From: Actinomyces sp. oral taxon 414
GTDB taxonomy: Bacteria > Actinomycetota > Actinomycetes > Actinomycetales > Actinomycetaceae
Length of the DNA: 64,000 nt
Direction of reading: 5' to 3'
Assembly: GCF_001278845.1 (NCBI RefSeq)
Contig: NZ_CP012590.1
Span: forward strand, 930,001-994,000
Part shown: positions 15,177 through 24,830 of the stretch, piece after piece
Layout of the letters: each line of letters opens with the position of its first letter
Numbering within the stretch: the stretch's first letter is position 1
The notes under the pieces: model-generated
Told to the model about the DNA's origin: nothing
Databases searched by the model: none
What the model saw: only the letters and a program-made list of their open reading frames with translations
Made by a program: the position numbers and the translations under genes

Positions 15177-15640
15177 GCACCGCAACCGCAGCCCGCTCAG
15201 GCCTCGACACCCTCCGTGAGGACTCGCGCAGCTGGTCCGTGGATGGATCCGCCGCGCGGGTGCGCCAGGCCCGACCCCGCCCCGAGGAGGACGGGCGGAC
15301 CCGGCCCTCGCTGCACGTCGTGCGGGGGCAGGCCCCGGCGCGGGCCACCCTGCCGTTCCTGCTCCTGGTGGTCCTCATCCTGGCCGGAGCGCTGGTCGCC
15401 TCGATGGTGCTCAACGCCCGGATGGCGGAGACCGCCTTCAGAATGCAGGGCACCCAGGCCGAGCTCAATGTCGTCAACGACCACATCGACACGGTCCGCT
15501 CCCAGGTCGAGGACGCCGCCGCGCCCGACCACCTGGCCCGGCGCGCGAGCGAGCTCGGCATGGTCCCGGCGGGCGTCCCGGGCGTCATCGACCTGACCGA
15601 CTCCAGCCTCTCCGGAGGCAGGGCCGCCGACGGGAAGTAG
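15173..15640 (+). CDS. ftsL: Cell division protein FtsL-like
   Basis: A 155-residue bitopic membrane protein with a basic cytoplasmic N-terminus, one transmembrane segment (about 58-80) and a short extracytoplasmic coiled-coil (about 84-125). Sequence similarity in this family is weak, so the call rests on topology and its position between rsmH and ftsI. FtsL forms a complex with FtsQ (DivIB) and FtsB (DivIC) in the divisome. It starts within the rsmH stop (4-bp overlap) after AAGGAGAAG. Confidence 0.85.
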   Translation: MSTATAARSGLDTLREDSRSWSVDGSAARVRQARPRPEEDGRTRPSLHVVRGQAPARATLPFLLLVVLILAGALVASMVLNARMAETAFRMQGTQAELNVVNDHIDTVRSQVEDAAAPDHLARRASELGMVPAGVPGVIDLTDSSLSGGRAADGK

Positions 15641-15647
15641 TGCGTCG

Positions 15648-17546
15648 GTGAACCCCAGCCGTCGTCGGGCCCTCCAGCTGTTCGGCCTGGTCGGTTTTGC
15701 GGCGGTCGCGGCAAAGACCGTCAAAATCCAGGTGGTCGACGGCCCCGCCCTCGCGCTCAAGGCGAAGGCCGAGCGCACCGTCACATGGGTCAACCGGGCG
15801 CCGCGCGGCCAGATCCTCGGACGGGACGGGACGGTCCTGGCCTCCTCGGCCGTCTCCTACGACATCGGCGCCAACCAGCGCCTGATCTCCCAGTACGAGC
15901 GCATCGAGGAGCAGGAGGACCCCGCCACCGGCCGGACCACCGAGGTGGTCGCCGGGCACGGGGCGGCCGCGGCCGCCGAGCTCATCGCCCCCGTCCTGGG
16001 GGTCGACGCCCAGGAGCTGGGGGCGAAGATGGTCGGCGATTCGACCTACGTCGTCATCGCCCAGGCCGTCACCCCGGACACCTGGCGCAAGGTCAACGCC
16101 CTGGCCATCCACGGGATCGAGCCGGACCAGCGCACCCGGCGCTCCTACCCCGCCGGGACCGTGGCGGGCAATGTCGTGGGCTACACCTACGAGAACGAGG
16201 TCCGCGAACTCGTGGGCAACGCCGGCATCGAGATGAGCCAGAACAGGGTCCTGACCGGCACCAACGGCGAGGGCTCGGTCGAGATCGGCAAGACCGGCGC
16301 GATCATCCCCACCGGGGAGCACGAGGAGGTTCCGGCGCGGCCCGGGGCGACGGTGCGCCTGACCCTCGACCCGAATCTGCAGACCATCGCCCAGGAGGCC
16401 ATTGACAAGGTCGTCGTCGCCCAGGGCGCCGACTGGGGGGCCGCCGTCGTCATGGAGCCCGCCACCGGCAAGGTCCTGGTCCTGGCCGACTCGCGCTCCG
16501 TCGACCCCGGCGATCCGGGCGCCTCCGCCGAGGCGGACCGCACCGCGCGGTCCGTGGAGGCGGTCTTCGAGCCCGGCAGCGTGGGGAAGGTCATCACCTT
16601 CGCGGCGGCCCTGGAGGAGGGCGTGCTGCGCCCCGATAACACCTTCACCGTGCCCTACACCTGGACCGCGCCCAATGGCGAGGTCTTCCGCGACTCCCAC
16701 GAGCACCCCGTGGAGTCCCTGACCGCAGCCCAGGTCCTGGCCGAGTCCTCCAACGTGGGCACCGTCCAGATCGGGGATCTGATGCCCGACGACGTGCGCC
16801 ACGGCTACATCGAGCGCTTCGGCTTCGGCCGCGTCACCGGCATTGAGATGCCCGCCGAGTCGCCCGGCATCCTCACCCCGGCCGCCGACTGGGACAACCG
16901 CACCCGTTACACCACCATGTTCGGCCAGGGCATCGCCGGCACCACCCTCCAGGCCGTCCAGGTGCTGGCCGCCGTGGCGAACAAGGGCGTCCTGGTGCCC
17001 CCGCGCGTCATTGACGCCTGGATCGACGCCGACGGCGAGGAGCGGGCGCAGAAGACGCCGGCCGGCCGGCGGGTGATGAGCGAGGAGCACGCCGCCGCCC
17101 TGACGGAGATGCTCATCGGCGTCACGCAGGAGGGGGGCACCGCCGAGGCCGCCTCGATCGACGGCTACCTGGTGGCCGGCAAGACCGGGACGACGGAGAT
17201 CCTCACCGAGTCGGGGACCGTGGCCTCCTTCGTCGGCTTCACCCCGGCCCGCGATCCGGCCATTGCCGTCGCCGTCGTCGTCTACCGCCCCGGCGACACC
17301 TACGGGGGCACCGTGTCGGCCCCGGTGTTCCGCGCCATCGCCCTGGCCGCCATGCATTCGCTGGGGATCGCCCCCGACCCGGCCGTCATCGCCGCCCAGG
17401 CCGCCGACGAGGCCGATGCCCGGGCCGGGGTCGACGCGGACGGGTCGGACGGGACCGCCCCCGCGCCCGCCGCCCCGGACGGCGGGGCCGCCCCCGCTCC
17501 GAGCGGCGACGGGGCCGGAGCCTCGCCCGCCCCGGACGGCGGCTGA
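15648..17546 (+). CDS. ftsI: Division-specific peptidoglycan transpeptidase (class B PBP)
   Basis: PBP3-type transpeptidase that cross-links septal peptidoglycan, 632 residues. It has a short cytoplasmic tail and a membrane anchor (about 10-25), a dimerisation/pedestal domain starting at NRAPRGQILGRDG, and a transpeptidase domain with the nucleophile motif SVGK (Ser311-Lys314), SSN (367-369) and KTGT (512-515), all intact. The last 70 residues are Ala/Asp/Pro-rich and probably disordered. The GTG start lies 7 nt after the ftsL stop. It acts with FtsW, encoded downstream. Confidence 0.94.
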   Translation: MNPSRRRALQLFGLVGFAAVAAKTVKIQVVDGPALALKAKAERTVTWVNRAPRGQILGRDGTVLASSAVSYDIGANQRLISQYERIEEQEDPATGRTTEVVAGHGAAAAAELIAPVLGVDAQELGAKMVGDSTYVVIAQAVTPDTWRKVNALAIHGIEPDQRTRRSYPAGTVAGNVVGYTYENEVRELVGNAGIEMSQNRVLTGTNGEGSVEIGKTGAIIPTGEHEEVPARPGATVRLTLDPNLQTIAQEAIDKVVVAQGADWGAAVVMEPATGKVLVLADSRSVDPGDPGASAEADRTARSVEAVFEPGSVGKVITFAAALEEGVLRPDNTFTVPYTWTAPNGEVFRDSHEHPVESLTAAQVLAESSNVGTVQIGDLMPDDVRHGYIERFGFGRVTGIEMPAESPGILTPAADWDNRTRYTTMFGQGIAGTTLQAVQVLAAVANKGVLVPPRVIDAWIDADGEERAQKTPAGRRVMSEEHAAALTEMLIGVTQEGGTAEAASIDGYLVAGKTGTTEILTESGTVASFVGFTPARDPAIAVAVVVYRPGDTYGGTVSAPVFRAIALAAMHSLGIAPDPAVIAAQAADEADARAGVDADGSDGTAPAPAAPDGGAAPAPSGDGAGASPAPDGG

Positions 17547-17632
17547 GCCGGACGCGCCCGGTGTGTCCAGACCCATAGCGCGGGCGGGGGTCACTGCGCC
17601 CTCCGCCCCAGACCCGCCCCCGAGTGTCGCGC

Positions 17633-17638
17633 TAGATT
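17633..17638 (+). promoter_or_regulatory. Putative internal promoter -10 before murE
   Basis: TAGATT ends 7 nt before the murE ATG in the 99-bp ftsI-murE gap, one of the few spaces in the dcw cluster. This suggests an additional leaderless or near-leaderless transcript for murE onward. A -35 element is not clear. Confidence 0.4.
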
Positions 17639-17645
17639 GAGGGAC

Positions 17646-19265
17646 ATGAGCAACCACGCCTACGAGTCGGCTGCCGCGCTGCGCCCGCAGCGCTGCGCCC
17701 CGACCGCGCTCAACGACCTGGCCGAATGCTTCGCCCTGGATGCGAGCCGGATCGACCCCTCCCGCCTGCCCGAGATCCTCGTCACCGGTGTGAGCGTCGA
17801 CTCCGGCGACGTCGCCGCCGGAGAGCTCTTCGCGGCCCTGCCCGGCTTCAAGCGGCACGGCGCCCTCTTCGCCGCCGAAGCGGCGGGCTCCGGGGCCGTC
17901 GCCGTCCTGACCGACGACGCCGGGGCCGAGATCGTGCGCCGCCAGGCGCCGGACCTGCCGGTCCTGACCCACCCCGACCCGCGCGCCGTCGTCGGCCCCC
18001 TGGCGGCCCGCGTCTACCACCACCCGGCCCGCCGCCTGACCACCGCCGCGGTGACCGGCACCAACGGCAAGACCACCACCTCTTACTTCCTCGACGCGAT
18101 CCTGGCCGCGCACCTGGGCGGCTGCATGGTCGCCGGAACCGTGGAGCTGCGCGTGGGCGCCCTGTCCGTGGAGTCCCCGCGCACCACCGTCGAGGCCCCC
18201 GTCCTGCAGCGCATGATGGCCTTGGCCGTCGAGGAGGGCGTGGGCGCCGCCAGCCTGGAGGCCTCCAGCCACGCCATCGTCCTGCACCGCCTGAACGGCT
18301 TCGCGGTCGACGTCGCCGGTTTCACCAACCTCCAGCGCGACCACCTCGACTTCCACAAGACCATGCAGGGCTACCTCGACGCCAAGGCCCGCCTGTTCAC
18401 CCCCGAGCACGCCCGGCGCGGCGTCGTGTGCGTCGACGACGAGTGGGGCGCCCGGCTGGCCGACCGGATCGCCGCGGCGGGCCTGATCCCCGTGGACCGG
18501 GTGCGCGCCTACCCGGTCGAGGGCGATCCCGCCCAAGGGACCGACTGGTGGGTGAGCGACGCCGCCGTGTCCATGACCGACGCCGCCACCACCTTCGTCC
18601 TCCACGGCCCCGACGCCGAGCGCATCGAGGCCTCCTGCCCCCTGCCCGGCCTGGTCAACGTCCAGAACGCCGCCCTGGCCCTGGTCATGGCCCTGCGCGC
18701 CGGGGTCCCGGCCGCCACCGCCGTGGAGGCCCTGGCCGATGCCCACAACATCCCCGGGCGCATGCAGCGCATTAGCCGGCGCGACGGCGTGCGCGGCACC
18801 TGCATCGTCGACTTTGCCCACACCCCCGACGCCATGGAGCTCGCCCTCAAGGCCGTGCGTCAGATCACGCCGGGGCGCCTCATTGTCGTCTTCGGCTCCG
18901 ACGGCGACCGCGACCGGGGCAAGCGCCCCATGCTCGGCGCCATCGCCGCGCGCCTGGCCGACGTCCTGGTCGTCACCGACGAGAACCCGCGCAGCGAGGA
19001 CCCCCAGACGATCCGCGACGCGGTCCTGGCCGGCGTGCGCTCCGCGCGCCCCGACATGAGGGACGTGGAGGAGATCACCACCTGGCGCGGCGACGCCGTG
19101 CGCCGCGGTGTCGAGCTGTGCGGCCCGCAGGACACCGTCATCGTCACCGGCAAGGGTCACGAGCCCTTCCTGGAGATCGCAGACGAATTCATCCGCTACA
19201 ACGACGCCCCCGTCATGCGGGAGGCGGTGGAGGCCAAATGGCCCGCTGAGGAGGAGCCAGCATGA
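17646..19265 (+). CDS. murE: UDP-MurNAc-tripeptide synthetase
   Basis: Mur ligase that adds the third residue of the peptidoglycan stem peptide, 539 residues. It has the ATP loop GTNGKTTT, the SSHAIVLHRL region and the C-terminal ligase domain. The residue-3 specificity loop reads DENPRSEDP (445-453). Family members using meso-diaminopimelate carry DNPR, so this D-to-E variant leaves the substrate uncertain; many Actinomycetaceae use L-lysine or L-ornithine. The ATG at 17646 is used because MurE homology starts near it. Its stop overlaps murF by 4 bp. Confidence 0.92.
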   Translation: MSNHAYESAAALRPQRCAPTALNDLAECFALDASRIDPSRLPEILVTGVSVDSGDVAAGELFAALPGFKRHGALFAAEAAGSGAVAVLTDDAGAEIVRRQAPDLPVLTHPDPRAVVGPLAARVYHHPARRLTTAAVTGTNGKTTTSYFLDAILAAHLGGCMVAGTVELRVGALSVESPRTTVEAPVLQRMMALAVEEGVGAASLEASSHAIVLHRLNGFAVDVAGFTNLQRDHLDFHKTMQGYLDAKARLFTPEHARRGVVCVDDEWGARLADRIAAAGLIPVDRVRAYPVEGDPAQGTDWWVSDAAVSMTDAATTFVLHGPDAERIEASCPLPGLVNVQNAALALVMALRAGVPAATAVEALADAHNIPGRMQRISRRDGVRGTCIVDFAHTPDAMELALKAVRQITPGRLIVVFGSDGDRDRGKRPMLGAIAARLADVLVVTDENPRSEDPQTIRDAVLAGVRSARPDMRDVEEITTWRGDAVRRGVELCGPQDTVIVTGKGHEPFLEIADEFIRYNDAPVMREAVEAKWPAEEEPA

Positions 19266-20776
19266 TGACCCGCAACCTGCTCGAGATCGTCGCCATGTGC
19301 GGCGGTGTGCTTCACGCGGCGCAGGGCACCGCGGACTCGGTGCGAGCCACCACCGTGACCGGCGTCTTCACCGACTCCAGGAAGGTGGCCCCGGGCGGCC
19401 TCTTCGTGGCCATCGCGGGCGAGCACGACGACGGGCACCAGTTCGTGCCGGCCGCCGCGCGCGCCGGGGCCGTGGCCATCCTCGTGCACGACCTGGACGG
19501 CGTGCGCTCCGCCCTGGCCGACGCCGGGCTCGCCCCGGGCTCGCTCAACCTCATCACGGTGTCCGACACCGTCGAGGCGCTCGGGCGCCTGGCCCGCGCC
19601 CACCTGGCCGACCTGCGCGAGCGCGCCGCCGAGCAGGGCCGCGCGCTGACCGTCGTGGCCATGACCGGCAGCGTGGGCAAGACCACCACCAAGGACCTGA
19701 CCCGCCAGATCCTGGCGGCCCAGGCCCCCACGATCGCCCCGGCCGCCAGCTTCAACAACGAGATCGGCCTGCCTCTGACCGTCCTGAGGGCCGACGAGAC
19801 CACCCGCTTCCTCATCCTGGAGATGGGGGCCTCCGCGCCCGGGCACATCGCCTACCTCACCTCCATCGCCCCGCCGGACGCGGCCGCCGTCCTCGTGGTC
19901 GGCCACGCCCACATGGACGGCTTCGGCTCCCTCGACGGCGTCGCCCGCGCCAAGGCGGAGATCATCGAGGGCCTGCTGCCCACCGGCACCGCCGTGGTCA
20001 ACCTCGACGACGAGCGCGCCGCCGCCATGGGCGAGCTCGCGCCGGGGCCGGTCCTGACCTTCTCCGCCGCCGGCGACGCCCGGGCGGACCTGCGTGCCGA
20101 CCTCGTCGAGCTCGACGACGGCGCCCGCCCGGTGATCGACCTGCACCTGCCCGGGCTGTCCGCGCCCGCCCGGGTCCGCCTGGGCCTGCCGGGCGTCCAC
20201 AACGTGACCAACGCCCTGGGCGCCGCCGGGCTCGCCCTGGCCGCCGGGGTCAGGCCCGAGGCCGTCGCCGCGGCCCTGGGGCGGGCCGTCAGCGAGAGCC
20301 CGCACCGCATGGACGTGCGCGAGCTGGAGCTGACCGGGCTCAACGGCCACAGCCTGGGGATCCTCCTCATCGACGACTCCTACAACGCCAATATCGACTC
20401 CATGACCGCCGCCCTGGACGCCCTGCCTGCGCTGGCCGGCGAGCGCCGGCGGGTCGTGATCGTCTCGGAGATGCTGGAGCTGGGGGAGTCCTCCGCCGCC
20501 GACCACGCCCGCACCGGCGAGCTCGCCGTGCAGGCGGGGGCCGCCCTGCTGCTGACGATCGGCCGCGGCGCCGCGCCCGCCGCCCAGGCGGCCCGCGCCG
20601 CCGGCATCAAGACCCTCCAGGTCGCCGACGCCGACGCCGCCCTGGACCTGCTGGGCTCGGAGCACTCCCCGCTGCACGACGGCGACGCGGTCCTGGTCAA
20701 GGGGTCGCACGACTCGGGGGCGTGGCGGCTGGCGGACTTCCTCGTCGAGCGGTCCAAGGAGGGCACCCAGCGATGA
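19262..20776 (+). CDS. murF: UDP-MurNAc-tripeptide--D-alanyl-D-alanine ligase
   Basis: Adds D-Ala-D-Ala to the UDP-MurNAc tripeptide, completing the pentapeptide. The 504-residue protein has DSRKVAPGGLFVAI in the N-terminal domain, the ATP loop MTGSVGKTTTKD, EMGASAPGHI and the C-terminal DDSYNANIDSM that is diagnostic of MurF. Start and stop both overlap their neighbours by ATGA (murE upstream, mraY downstream), so translation is coupled. Confidence 0.96.
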   Translation: MMTRNLLEIVAMCGGVLHAAQGTADSVRATTVTGVFTDSRKVAPGGLFVAIAGEHDDGHQFVPAAARAGAVAILVHDLDGVRSALADAGLAPGSLNLITVSDTVEALGRLARAHLADLRERAAEQGRALTVVAMTGSVGKTTTKDLTRQILAAQAPTIAPAASFNNEIGLPLTVLRADETTRFLILEMGASAPGHIAYLTSIAPPDAAAVLVVGHAHMDGFGSLDGVARAKAEIIEGLLPTGTAVVNLDDERAAAMGELAPGPVLTFSAAGDARADLRADLVELDDGARPVIDLHLPGLSAPARVRLGLPGVHNVTNALGAAGLALAAGVRPEAVAAALGRAVSESPHRMDVRELELTGLNGHSLGILLIDDSYNANIDSMTAALDALPALAGERRRVVIVSEMLELGESSAADHARTGELAVQAGAALLLTIGRGAAPAAQAARAAGIKTLQVADADAALDLLGSEHSPLHDGDAVLVKGSHDSGAWRLADFLVERSKEGTQR

Positions 20777-21861
20777 CCGCCATCCTCGTCGCGGCCGCCG
20801 TCGGGCTCCTGCTGACCCTCCTGGGCACGCCTCTGCTCATCCGCTTCCTCCACAAGCGCGAGTACGGCCAGTTCATCCGGCAGGACGGCCCCCAGGGGCA
20901 CTTCACCAAGCGCGGCACCCCCACCATGGGCGGGCTGGTCATTATCCTGGCCACCGTGCTCGGCTACGGGGCCGCCAACCTCATTGAGCTGCGCACCCCC
21001 CGGGCGAGCGGGATCCTGCTGATCTTCCTCATTGTGGGCCTGGGGCTGATCGGCTTCCTCGACGACTTCGAGAAGATCTCCAAGCAGCGCTCCCTGGGGC
21101 TGCGGGCCTGGCAGAAGATCGCCTGGCAGGCCCTGATCGGGATCACCTTCTCGGTGACCGCCCTGCGCTTCGCCGACCGCAACGGCCTGACCCCCGCCTC
21201 CACCCGCGTCTCCTTCGCCAGCGACACGAACATCGACCTGGCCTTCGCCGGGGCGGGGGTGGGCCTGGTCCTGTTCGTCCTGTGGGCGAACTTCCTCATC
21301 ACCGCCTGGTCCAACGCCGTCAACCTCACCGACGGCCTCGACGGCCTGGCCGCGGGCAGCTCGGCGATGGTCTTCGGCGCCTACACCCTCATCGGCGTGT
21401 GGCAGACGAACCAGTCGTGCACCTACCGCCACTCCGACGTCGTGGCCACGCTGTGCTACCAGACCCGCGACCCGCGCGACATGGCCATGATCGCCGCCGC
21501 CCTCATGGGGGCCTGCTTCGGCTTCCTGTGGTGGAACGCCTCCCCGGCCAAGATCTTCATGGGGGACACGGGCTCGCTGGCCCTGGGCGGGGCGCTGGCG
21601 GGCCTGTCGATTCTCACGCGCACGCAGTTCCTCGCCGTCGTCCTGGGCGGGCTCTTCCTGGCCGAGGTCATGAGCGACGTCATCCAGGTCGCCTCCTTCA
21701 AGTCCACCGGCAGGCGCGTGCTGCGCATGGCGCCCCTGCACCACCACTTCGAGCTGGGCGGGTGGACGGAGGTCAACGTCGTCATCCGCTTCTGGATCGT
21801 GGCCGGCGTGTGCGTCGTGGCGGGCCTGGGCCTGTTCTACGCCGAGTACCTGGTGTCCTGA
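20773..21861 (+). CDS. mraY: Phospho-N-acetylmuramoyl-pentapeptide-transferase
   Basis: Integral membrane enzyme that transfers phospho-MurNAc-pentapeptide to undecaprenyl phosphate, forming lipid I. The 362-residue sequence has about ten membrane segments and all signature motifs: PTMGGLVI, FLDDFEK, NAVNLTDGLDGLA, FMGDTGSLALGG and PLHHHFE. It begins within the murF stop. A loop at about 215-235 with two cysteines (SCTYRHSDVVATLC) is longer than in the E. coli enzyme. Confidence 0.97.
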   Translation: MTAILVAAAVGLLLTLLGTPLLIRFLHKREYGQFIRQDGPQGHFTKRGTPTMGGLVIILATVLGYGAANLIELRTPRASGILLIFLIVGLGLIGFLDDFEKISKQRSLGLRAWQKIAWQALIGITFSVTALRFADRNGLTPASTRVSFASDTNIDLAFAGAGVGLVLFVLWANFLITAWSNAVNLTDGLDGLAAGSSAMVFGAYTLIGVWQTNQSCTYRHSDVVATLCYQTRDPRDMAMIAAALMGACFGFLWWNASPAKIFMGDTGSLALGGALAGLSILTRTQFLAVVLGGLFLAEVMSDVIQVASFKSTGRRVLRMAPLHHHFELGGWTEVNVVIRFWIVAGVCVVAGLGLFYAEYLVS

Positions 21862-21862
21862 C

Positions 21863-21971
21863 CGTCCGGCCCGTCCGCGGCCGGGTGCGGGTCCGGGCGC
21901 GGGTCCGGGCGCGGCGCGTCTGCCGCGCGCCCGCGTCCGGCCCGTCTACGGTCGGGTGCGGGTCCGGGCGC
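21863..21971. repeat. 38-bp direct repeats between mraY and murD
   Basis: Copies at 21863-21900 and 21934-21971 share CGTCCGGCCCGTC and GGGTGCGGGTCCGGGCGC with three differences between them. They fill most of the 174-bp mraY-murD gap, the only sizeable break between murE and murC. The region shows no promoter that I can recognise. Confidence 0.75.
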
Positions 21972-22035
21972 CGGACCCGCGCCCGGTCCGGTCCGGGCGC
22001 TTCCAGCCGCAGCAGTGAGCAGCAGTGAGGGGAAC

Positions 22036-23529
22036 GTGAGCAGCATCGACGTCGTGGCCGACCTGGCCGGGGCCCGCGTGGGCGTGGTGGGGCTGGGTCG
22101 CACCGGCCTGGCCGTCGTCGACGTCCTGGGCGCCTACGGGGCCCGGGTCGCCGTCTTCGACACGCGGGAGGAGGCCCTGGACGACGTGCGCGTCGGGCCC
22201 GGCGGGCCGGTCGTGTCCGCCGTCGCCGGGTCCGACGAGGCCGTGGCGGCGGCCGTGGGCGAGACGGACCTGGACCTGCTCGTCGTCTCCCCGGGGGTCC
22301 CCGCCACCGGGCCCGTGCTGCGCCGGGCCGAACGGGAGGGCCTGGAGACCTGGAGCGAGATCGAACTGGCCTGGCGCCTCCAGCGGGCCACCCGGCCCGA
22401 GGTGCCCTGGCTGGTCGTCACCGGCACGGACGGCAAGACCACCACCGTGGGGATGCTCTCGGCCATGCTGGGTGCGGCGGGCCTGAGGGCCCCGGCCGTG
22501 GGCAATATCGGGGTCCCCGCCGTCGCCGTCGTCGCCGAGGGCCGGGCCGACGCGCTGGCCGTGGAGCTGTCCAGCTTCCAGCTGCACACCACCCGCACGC
22601 TCAGCCCCCTGGCGGCCGCCTGCCTCAATGTGGCCGCCGACCACCTCGACTGGCACGGTGGGATGGAGGCCTACACGGCCGACAAGGCCCGCGTCTACGC
22701 CCGCGCCCGGCGCGCCGCCGTCTATAACCTCGCCGACGCGACGACTCTGGCCATGGTGGAGGGGGCCGACGTCGTCGAGGGCTGCCGGGCCATCGGCTTC
22801 ACGCTGGGCGCGCCGACCCCGGGCCAGCTCGGCCTGGTCGCCGACGCGCTCGTCGACCGGGCCTGGTACGCCGACCGCCGCCGCGCCGGGCACGAACTGG
22901 CCTCCCTGGACGATCTGGCGCACCTGGCGCCGGGCGGGCGGGCCGACCGCCTGCCGCCGCACCTGGTCGCCGACGCGCTGGCCGCCGCGGCCCTGGCCCT
23001 GGCCCACGAGGCGGTCGAGGCCCGGCCGGGCGCCGTGGCCGAGGGGCTGCGCGCCTTCGCGCCGGGCGCCCACCGGATCGCCACCGTCGCCCGGGGCGGG
23101 GGCGTGACCTGGGTCGACGACTCCAAGGCCACCAACGCCCACTCCGCCCGGGCGGCCCTGTCCGGCCTGCCCGAGGGCGGCTGCGTGTGGATCGTCGGGG
23201 GGGACGCCAAGGGCGCCGACCTGCGCCCGCTCGTCGCCGCCGTGCGCACCCGGCTGCGGGCGGCCGTCGTCATCGGCGCCGAGCCGGACCGGCTCCTGGC
23301 CGCCCTGGAGCAGGAGGCCCCCGGCGTGAGCGTCGTGCGGGTGCCCGACGGCGCCCCGGAGGAGGTCATGGAGGGCGCGGTGCGCGCGGCCGGGCGCCTC
23401 GCCCGGCCGGGGGACACCGTCATGCTCGCGCCGGCCGCGGCCTCCTGGGACCAGTTCCGCTCCTACGCGCAGCGGGGCGACCTGTTCGCCGCCGCCGCGG
23501 CGCGCCTGGTCGAGGCCGCGGGGGCGTGA
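22036..23529 (+). CDS. murD: UDP-N-acetylmuramoyl-L-alanine--D-glutamate ligase
   Basis: Adds D-glutamate to UDP-MurNAc-L-Ala. The 497-residue protein has an N-terminal Rossmann domain (VGVVGLGRTGLAV), the ATP loop GTDGKTTTVGML, the NVAADHLDWHG motif and the ligase-domain DDSKATNAHSARAAL. I chose the GTG at 22036 because GTGAGGGGA precedes it; an in-frame GTG at 22015 has no ribosome-binding site. The stop overlaps a possible GTG start of ftsW. Confidence 0.93.
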   Translation: MSSIDVVADLAGARVGVVGLGRTGLAVVDVLGAYGARVAVFDTREEALDDVRVGPGGPVVSAVAGSDEAVAAAVGETDLDLLVVSPGVPATGPVLRRAEREGLETWSEIELAWRLQRATRPEVPWLVVTGTDGKTTTVGMLSAMLGAAGLRAPAVGNIGVPAVAVVAEGRADALAVELSSFQLHTTRTLSPLAAACLNVAADHLDWHGGMEAYTADKARVYARARRAAVYNLADATTLAMVEGADVVEGCRAIGFTLGAPTPGQLGLVADALVDRAWYADRRRAGHELASLDDLAHLAPGGRADRLPPHLVADALAAAALALAHEAVEARPGAVAEGLRAFAPGAHRIATVARGGGVTWVDDSKATNAHSARAALSGLPEGGCVWIVGGDAKGADLRPLVAAVRTRLRAAVVIGAEPDRLLAALEQEAPGVSVVRVPDGAPEEVMEGAVRAAGRLARPGDTVMLAPAAASWDQFRSYAQRGDLFAAAAARLVEAAGA

Positions 23530-23531
23530 GC

Positions 23532-24830
23532 ATGGCGCCGCGCCGGGACGAGGATCCGCCCGAGCCCTCCGGCGGGCGGCCGGCCGGGCCGGCCCGCCGG
23601 GGCCGGCTGTGGGCGCGACTGACCGGCCCCGACCGGCCGGTCAGCGAGGCCCATGCCTCCCTGAGCTACTACGCGCTGCTCATCTCCACGCTCTTCCTGC
23701 TCACCTTCGGCCTCATTATGGTCTTCTCCGTCCAGTCGGTGACCATCGCCGCCAGCGGGGGCAGCGCCTTCACGGCCTTCCTGCGCTACCTGGTCATCGC
23801 CGGGGTGGGGCTGGTGGTGATGGTGGCGACCTCCCGCATCGGCCGGGTCTGGATCCAGCGCCTGGCCGTGCCGGCGCTCCTCCTGGCCGCGGTGCTCCAG
23901 AGCCTGGTCCTGGTGCCCTCCCTGGCCACCTGCGCCGGGGGCAACTGCAACTGGGTGCGTCTTCCCATCGTCGGCCAGGCCCAGCCCTCGGAGTTCATCA
24001 AGTTGGCCCTGGCCCTGTACATCGGCTGGGTCGCCGCCCGCCACCGGGAGCGCCTGCGCGGGGGGTGGGGCGTCGTCCTGTTCGTCTTCGTGCCCGCGGG
24101 GGCGGCCATAGGGCTGGTCATGCGCGGCGGCGACCTGGGCACGGTCGTCATCCTGGCCCTGCTCATGGCCGGCGCCCTGTGGATGGGGGGCCTGGGCAAG
24201 ACGTGGTTCGTCGGGCTCTTCACCGCGGGGATGATCGCCTTCGGCGGGGCGACCATGCTGTCGGCGAACCGGCGCGCGCGCATTATGGCCTGGCTCCACC
24301 CGGAGGCCGCCGACCCCCTCGACGTGGGCTACCAGCCCCTCCACGGCCGCTACGCCCTGGGCACGGGCGGGTGGGCCGGCGTGGGGCCCGGCTCGTCGCG
24401 CCAGAAGTGGGGCTACCTCACGCAGGCGGACTCCGACTACATCTTCGCCGTCCTGGGCGAGGAGTTCGGGCTCGTGGGCACCCTCCTGGTCATGGGGCTG
24501 TTCGCCGTCGTCGGCTGGTGCTGCCTGCGCATTATGCGCCGCTCGCAGGACCTGTACGTGGGCGTGGTCACCGGCGGCATTATGTGCTGGATCATCGGGC
24601 AGGCCCTGGTCAATATCGGGGTCGTCGTGGGGATCCTCCCGGTCCTGGGCGTGCCCCTGCCCCTCATTAGCGCCGGCGGCTCCTCACTCGTGTTCGTCCT
24701 GGCCGCCATCGGGGTGCTGCTGTCCTTCGCCCGCAACGAACCGGGGGCCGAGCGCGCCTTCGCCACCCACGGCGGGGCCGTACGCCGTACCCTGGCCGTG
24801 ATCTCGACCCGCAGGAGGAATCGTGCCTGA
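23532..24830 (+). CDS. ftsW: Septal peptidoglycan polymerase FtsW (SEDS family)
   Basis: SEDS glycosyltransferase that polymerises lipid II at the septum together with FtsI. The 432-residue protein has a 45-residue Pro/Arg-rich cytoplasmic N-terminus and about ten membrane segments, with the family motifs QPSEFIKLALALY, RGGDLGTVV, YQPLHGRYALGTGGWAGVG and the C-terminal PLPLISAGGSS. A GTG at 23526, forming GTGA with the murD stop, is an equally plausible start two codons earlier. The gene ends 8 bp inside murG. Confidence 0.95.
   Translation: MAPRRDEDPPEPSGGRPAGPARRGRLWARLTGPDRPVSEAHASLSYYALLISTLFLLTFGLIMVFSVQSVTIAASGGSAFTAFLRYLVIAGVGLVVMVATSRIGRVWIQRLAVPALLLAAVLQSLVLVPSLATCAGGNCNWVRLPIVGQAQPSEFIKLALALYIGWVAARHRERLRGGWGVVLFVFVPAGAAIGLVMRGGDLGTVVILALLMAGALWMGGLGKTWFVGLFTAGMIAFGGATMLSANRRARIMAWLHPEAADPLDVGYQPLHGRYALGTGGWAGVGPGSSRQKWGYLTQADSDYIFAVLGEEFGLVGTLLVMGLFAVVGWCCLRIMRRSQDLYVGVVTGGIMCWIIGQALVNIGVVVGILPVLGVPLPLISAGGSSLVFVLAAIGVLLSFARNEPGAERAFATHGGAVRRTLAVISTRRRNRA

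Noticed and set aside
15585..19160. Very long open frames antisense to the dcw genes, and similar ones antisense to dnaE and the GH3 gene
   Set aside because: They are mirror frames of high-GC genes with strong motifs on the other strand; none shows a family motif.
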